Below are positions 60,170 to 64,000 of a DNA stretch of 64,000 nt, piece by piece (the stretch's first letter is position 1; the number at the start of each line of letters is the position of its first letter). The stretch spans positions 10,052,001 to 10,116,000 of the forward strand of contig NC_091671.1 in the NCBI RefSeq assembly GCF_042453785.1, in the 5' to 3' direction. The notes beneath the pieces were generated by a model. The model was not told the origin of the DNA. It saw only the letters and a list, made by a program, of their open reading frames with translations, and ran no database searches. The position numbers and the translations under genes were made by a program. The DNA is from Malus domestica (lineage: Eukaryota > Streptophyta > Magnoliopsida > Rosales > Rosaceae).

Positions 60170-61290
60170 TTGGGTTTTAACGGTTGCCACAATACGTCGG
60201 ACTAGGTACCTACCTCTAACTTTGACCAATGGGCAGCTTTGGTTTTACAAATGTCAAGCTGCAACCTGCGAACAGGCCTTCGATGCATTGAAATTTTTCT
60301 AAATATACTCTAGCTCACACACACGCCACACGCAAGAGGTCTCGATGGAGACCAAAGATTCCTGGAGGCCTACGTCTCCATAGAAATGATTAATCATAGA
60401 CTAACTAAAGGAACAAGAATGTTTCGTTTTATTCTTACATACGTGTTGGAATACACGGCTCAAAAATGTATAACGCAGCTGCGCAAGCAACATTTCAGTC
60501 GAGAGTAGGAATGGAAGAACAAAAGAGAAGAAAGTTTTGGATAATTCCACTCTGGAGTATTTTCTTCTCTTCTTCCTTTTAATGATTTTTCTCTTCCTGT
60601 AACCCCCAGCTTGATTAGGATTGTAATAATTGGTTTACTGTTTCAATTAAATGATTTTTGGTGGTTGTTTTGGTTTCGTATTGTGATTAACGTATCTTAA
60701 TTCTCCCAAGGGAAGCTTCAGAAAGATCTGAGAAGTTGGATTTCATCGGTGTTGTGTGTGCATATTGTTTTATTGTTTTTCAGGAAACATATGTATATTT
60801 AGGGGAAGGAATAGAAAAACAAAGTAGATTGTAATAATCACAATATCAGGTTCGGCTATAATGTTACGTCTCACAACACATTGATAACAAACTAATCCCC
60901 GCCTAATTTAGCCCTAGGTACTACATGAGGCGGCAGTGTACTTTGACATTATGCCAAATCAACGCCAGTGTCCCCAAAAAAATGCATCGCTGGGATAAAT
61001 AAATATTCTTCAATCCATCTAGTATAAGCAAATGATGCTTTGTCGCAATCGCGGCAAAAAATAATGTCTACACACTTTGGTGCAGTTTCAATCTTAATCT
61101 CATCTCTCTTAACATGTAACAATTTAAAGAAAATCTACAACAAATAAATTTGACCAAATTTTGCAAGTATATTTTCTATTTGATTATCGATGGACCGGAT
61201 TAGTAAAGATATGAACGTCGGCCGGTAAAGGGTTCGGGGGATGGGTTTTACTGTCTATGTTACATATAATAAAAGTGTAAAACATTGAAC
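60170..61290. other. 3' flank and intergenic
   Basis: Probable 3' untranslated region of the transporter, then AT-rich DNA. No gene is seen before the tRNA. Confidence 0.45.
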
Positions 61291-61296
61291 AACTTA

Positions 61297-61368
61297 GTGG
61301 CTGTAGTTTAGTGGTAAGAATTCCACGTTGTGGCCGTGGAGACCTGGGCTCGAATCCCAGCAGCCACA
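61297..61368 (+). tRNA. tRNA-His: tRNA-His (anticodon GTG)
   Basis: A 72-base cloverleaf with a 7-bp acceptor stem GTGGCTG/CAGCCAC and discriminator A. Box A is TAGTTTAGTGG, box B is GGCTCGAATCC, and the anticodon loop TTGTGGC has GTG as anticodon. No intron is present. A T-rich pol III terminator follows within 20 bases. It is nuclear-type and looks intact; it decodes His codons in the cytosol. Confidence 0.95.
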
Positions 61369-61485
61369 CACATTTTTATTGTTTTTTCTTTTGATTTTTT
61401 TTTTCTAACATTTTCCCATTTTAAGGAACGATTATTTGTATTAATAATAAAAAGAGTTGTAATTTCCATTCATCTAAACTCTAAT

Positions 61486-61735
61486 AATAATAATTACGTT
61501 GCTTTGTAACTCTCTAACAACATGCTGATTAAAATCTGAGTTGTCCTGATATCTCTATATGCATTTTACGTATGACTTTAATTTCTAATTTTAAGTATTA
61601 TTAATATAATAATAATTACGTTGCTTTGTAACTCTCTAACAACATGCTGATTAAAATCTGAGTTGTCCTGATATCTCTATATGTATTTTACGTGTGACTT
61701 TAAATTTCTAATTTTAAGTATTGTTAATTTTAGGA
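61486..61735. repeat. Two-copy tandem repeat, 122 bp
   Basis: A block beginning AATAATTACGTTGCTTTG and ending TTTCTAATTTTAAGTATT occurs twice, with GCTTTGTAAC starting at 61501 and 61623. The copies differ at only a few positions, so the duplication is young. Confidence 0.85.
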
Positions 61736-62948
61736 GCTCTTACGTAAGACCTTAATTTTTTTTTTTTACAATACTTGGATGACAATCCATGGTACTTCCT
61801 CTTAAAAAAATCACATCCTAATCTCATATCCATAAGGAATATATTCCCAACTTTTGATGTTTTTATTTGCATTTTAAAATTCTTTTTAAACTCTTTACAA
61901 GCATCTTATAAAATAAAACAAAATCAATTATCTTGTAGTAGTACTTTTTTCTTGTAATGTTAAAAAAGGTCTTATGAGTTACAATACAAATATAATACGA
62001 GCACGATTGTATAATACAAGCATGTGCTTAATATTTTATTTATTTGGGCTGTTAGCTTCGATTTAAAATGAAGGCATGAAAAAGATAAACTATTCTTTTT
62101 TATGACAATAATAATTATTAATATAGTTTATTTTTTTATTTTTTTATTTTTTTTATTTTTACAAATTATAATGTTGTGGATTAATTTATAAAAAGCTATT
62201 GTTTTAAAAATAAAATAAAATAATGTAGTGAAGACAAATATGTTGTTTTAAAAAGTTGGTCTCCATATTACCTTAAAAATAGATTATCTTGTAATACAAA
62301 CTATCCTCTAATCGTACTTAAATACTTCACAGATAATCCACCCTCATCCCAAATCAAAGTTGCAGAGAACTAGAGGGACTCCAAGTACCAATTTAATTAC
62401 ATCTTACTTATCCTGAATTTCATCCGAATTAACCCATAATCCTTTCTCTAATCATATTCTAACACATAATAATTAATGAAAATCCGCAAACCCACGCTCT
62501 TTCTCATTATTTATTCATTTACTACGTTTATTTGAAGTGGTCTTGGACCGTCTTGGTCCCGAGACCACTTTAGTTCTCTGTACATCTGTCACTCAATGCA
62601 ACTATTTGTGAGAACAAAGCGAAAAAATCGAAAAATTGTAGAGTTTTATTAAACTAAAATCTTCCAACTAATGTTAAGATTGAAATATGAAATAGAATCA
62701 CATTATCTATCTAATTAAAATCCAATCAAATATTTTAGACATAACAGTAGATATATCGACAAGAAAGCAAGATTATATCCAATCTAATCTTCTTTTAATC
62801 ATGGAAATTGATCAGATTATCCTTTTTTTTTATCCTTAATCCAATCCGAACTCACATTCCCTCTCCTCATCAGATTCTACCTCCTTCCTCCTCCCTCCCT
62901 ACTCTCTCTCCAACTGACTGTCGTACCTCCAAACCCGCTCAATCCCCC

Positions 62949-62956
62949 TATATATA
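62949..62956 (+). promoter_or_regulatory. TATA box of the cupin gene
   Basis: TATATATA (followed by CACCCCCC) about 120 bases upstream of the start codon, after a long CT-rich stretch typical of strongly expressed plant promoters. Confidence 0.65.
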
Positions 62957-63076
62957 CACCCCCCAACACACGCCTTCCTCACCGCTCGATCGCATTCAAT
63001 CATTCAATCAGTCAATCACTTTTCTCTCGTCTTTGGGTTTTGGGTTTTTCTGGGTTCGTGAAAAGAATCGCAAAGA

Positions 63077-64000
63077 ATGGAGCTTGATCTTTCACCCAAG
63101 TTGGCCAAGAAGGTGTACGGCGGCGATGGTGGCTCCTACTTTGCCTGGTCACCGTCGGAGCTTCCCATGCTCCGTGAAGGTAACATCGGCGCCGCCAAGC
63201 TCGCTCTGGAAAAGGACGGGTTCGCTCTTCCCAAGTACTCTGATTCCAATCAGGTCGCTTATGTCCTCCAAGGTATACAATCTTCTTTTTTGTTCTTGCG
63301 ATTAATAATTAATTATCTATTTTTTATGATCGGATTGATCTTATTTGTTTATTTGATTGTTTGTTTGCTTCTGGATCATGAATTTTATATGTGAATAGTC
63401 CATAATTTATCATTAAGATCATAGGGCTTAAATTAATTTTTTTATATTTTCTTGATTATCTTTGTGAATCATGAAATTCGTAGATGAACTGTGATTAACT
63501 TTTTGATCAAATAAGATAATGTGGGTTTTAATTTGTTAATTGTAACTTTTATTTTCTGGGATTAAGATCATCGGAGCTTGTTCTAATCATTATGTTTTAA
63601 CTTTTGGTTTTTCTTACAAATTTTAATTACCTTCTGTATATATATCCTTTTAGGCACTGGTGCAGTTGGAATTGTCCTGCCTGAGAAGGAAGAGAAGGTT
63701 CTTCCAGTTAAGAAGGGTGATGCCATTGCCCTCCCTTTCGGAGTTGTCACTTGGTGGTACAACAAGGAGGACACTGAGTTCGTTGTTCTTTTCTTGGGCG
63801 ACACTTCAAAAGCTCACAAGACGGGTGAGTTTACCGACTTCTATCTCAATGGCTCCAACGCCATTTTCACTGGCTTCTCAACTGAGTTTGTTGGTCGGGC
63901 ATGGGATTTGGAGGAGAGTGTTGTGAAGACTCTTGTTGGCAAGCAATCCGGCAAGGGCATTGTCAAGTTGAGCGGAGTTACCTTGCCCGAGCCAAAGAAG
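63077..64000 (+). CDS. 11S globulin-like cupin protein, 5' part
   Basis: Exon 1 is 63077-63272, and exon 2 starts at 63654 and stays open to the window end, giving about 180 residues so far. The start MELDLSPKLAKKVYGGDGGS and the blocks GNIGAAKLALEKDGFALPKY, YVLQGTGAVGIVLPEKEEKV, GDAIALPFGVVTWWYN and IFTGFSTEFVGRAWDLEESV match the short two-domain cupin proteins of plants that are often labelled glutelin- or 11S globulin-like. They lack a signal peptide and the storage-protein cleavage site, so a storage role is unlikely; their biochemical function is not established. The full family length is about 350 residues, so the second cupin domain lies beyond the window. Confidence 0.9.

Noticed and set aside
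1..64000. A new defence or biosynthetic gene cluster
   Set aside because: The genes are unrelated single loci on both strands with ordinary functions; no co-located pathway enzymes or immune receptors were seen.

Overview
This window is nuclear DNA from a flowering plant. The genes have GT-AG introns and are spaced by AT-rich DNA, there is a plant-type tRNA-His, and every recognisable protein is a plant family (tonoplast aquaporin, ATL RING-H2 protein, DUF1635 protein, cytosolic uL23, UAA-type nucleotide-sugar transporter, seed-globulin-like cupin). The mix of repeats (a Cassandra TRIM, hAT and PIF MITEs, very long solo LTRs) recalls woody Rosaceae such as apple or pear. That placement is an inference from memory, not something the sequence proves.

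Layout. 1-3976: a non-autonomous copia-like LTR element, cut by the left window edge. It carries a host-gene fragment resembling a HAD hydrolase, a Cassandra element with 5S-like LTRs, and the remains of a long gypsy-type LTR. 5.9-8.9 kb: a probable Helitron lying directly against a decayed 3-hydroxyacyl-CoA dehydratase (PAS2-like) pseudogene at 8.9-11.8 kb. 14.0-15.2 kb: an intact TIP1-type aquaporin on the minus strand. 17-19.3 kb: a dead LINE nested in an older repeat. 22.1-23.3 kb: a hAT-like element with a 36-bp perfect palindrome and a GC-rich minisatellite. 24-33 kb: no convincing gene; MITEs, a SINE and a ~227-bp tandem array. 33.7-43.8 kb: a ~2.95-kb sequence in direct tandem duplication. 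Copy A later received a 2.35-kb solo LTR and copy B a 1.84-kb PIF/Harbinger derivative, and each copy preserves the other's empty insertion site.

The right third is gene-rich. It holds a DUF1635 gene (44.9-47.0 kb), a complete 3.76-kb LTR retrotransposon with a captured F-box fragment (47.6-51.3 kb), an ATL RING-H2 gene (51.7 kb), the uL23 (RPL23A) gene on the minus strand (52.9-54.9 kb), a ten-exon nucleotide-sugar transporter (56.4-60.2 kb), tRNA-His(GTG) at 61.3 kb, and the first two exons of a cupin gene that runs off the right edge. The host genes are unrelated single-function loci, as expected in a plant genome; nothing suggests an operon or pathway cluster. I see no new defence or metabolic system. 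The unusual content is the well-dated history of transposon and duplication events and the repeated capture of host gene pieces by non-autonomous LTR elements.
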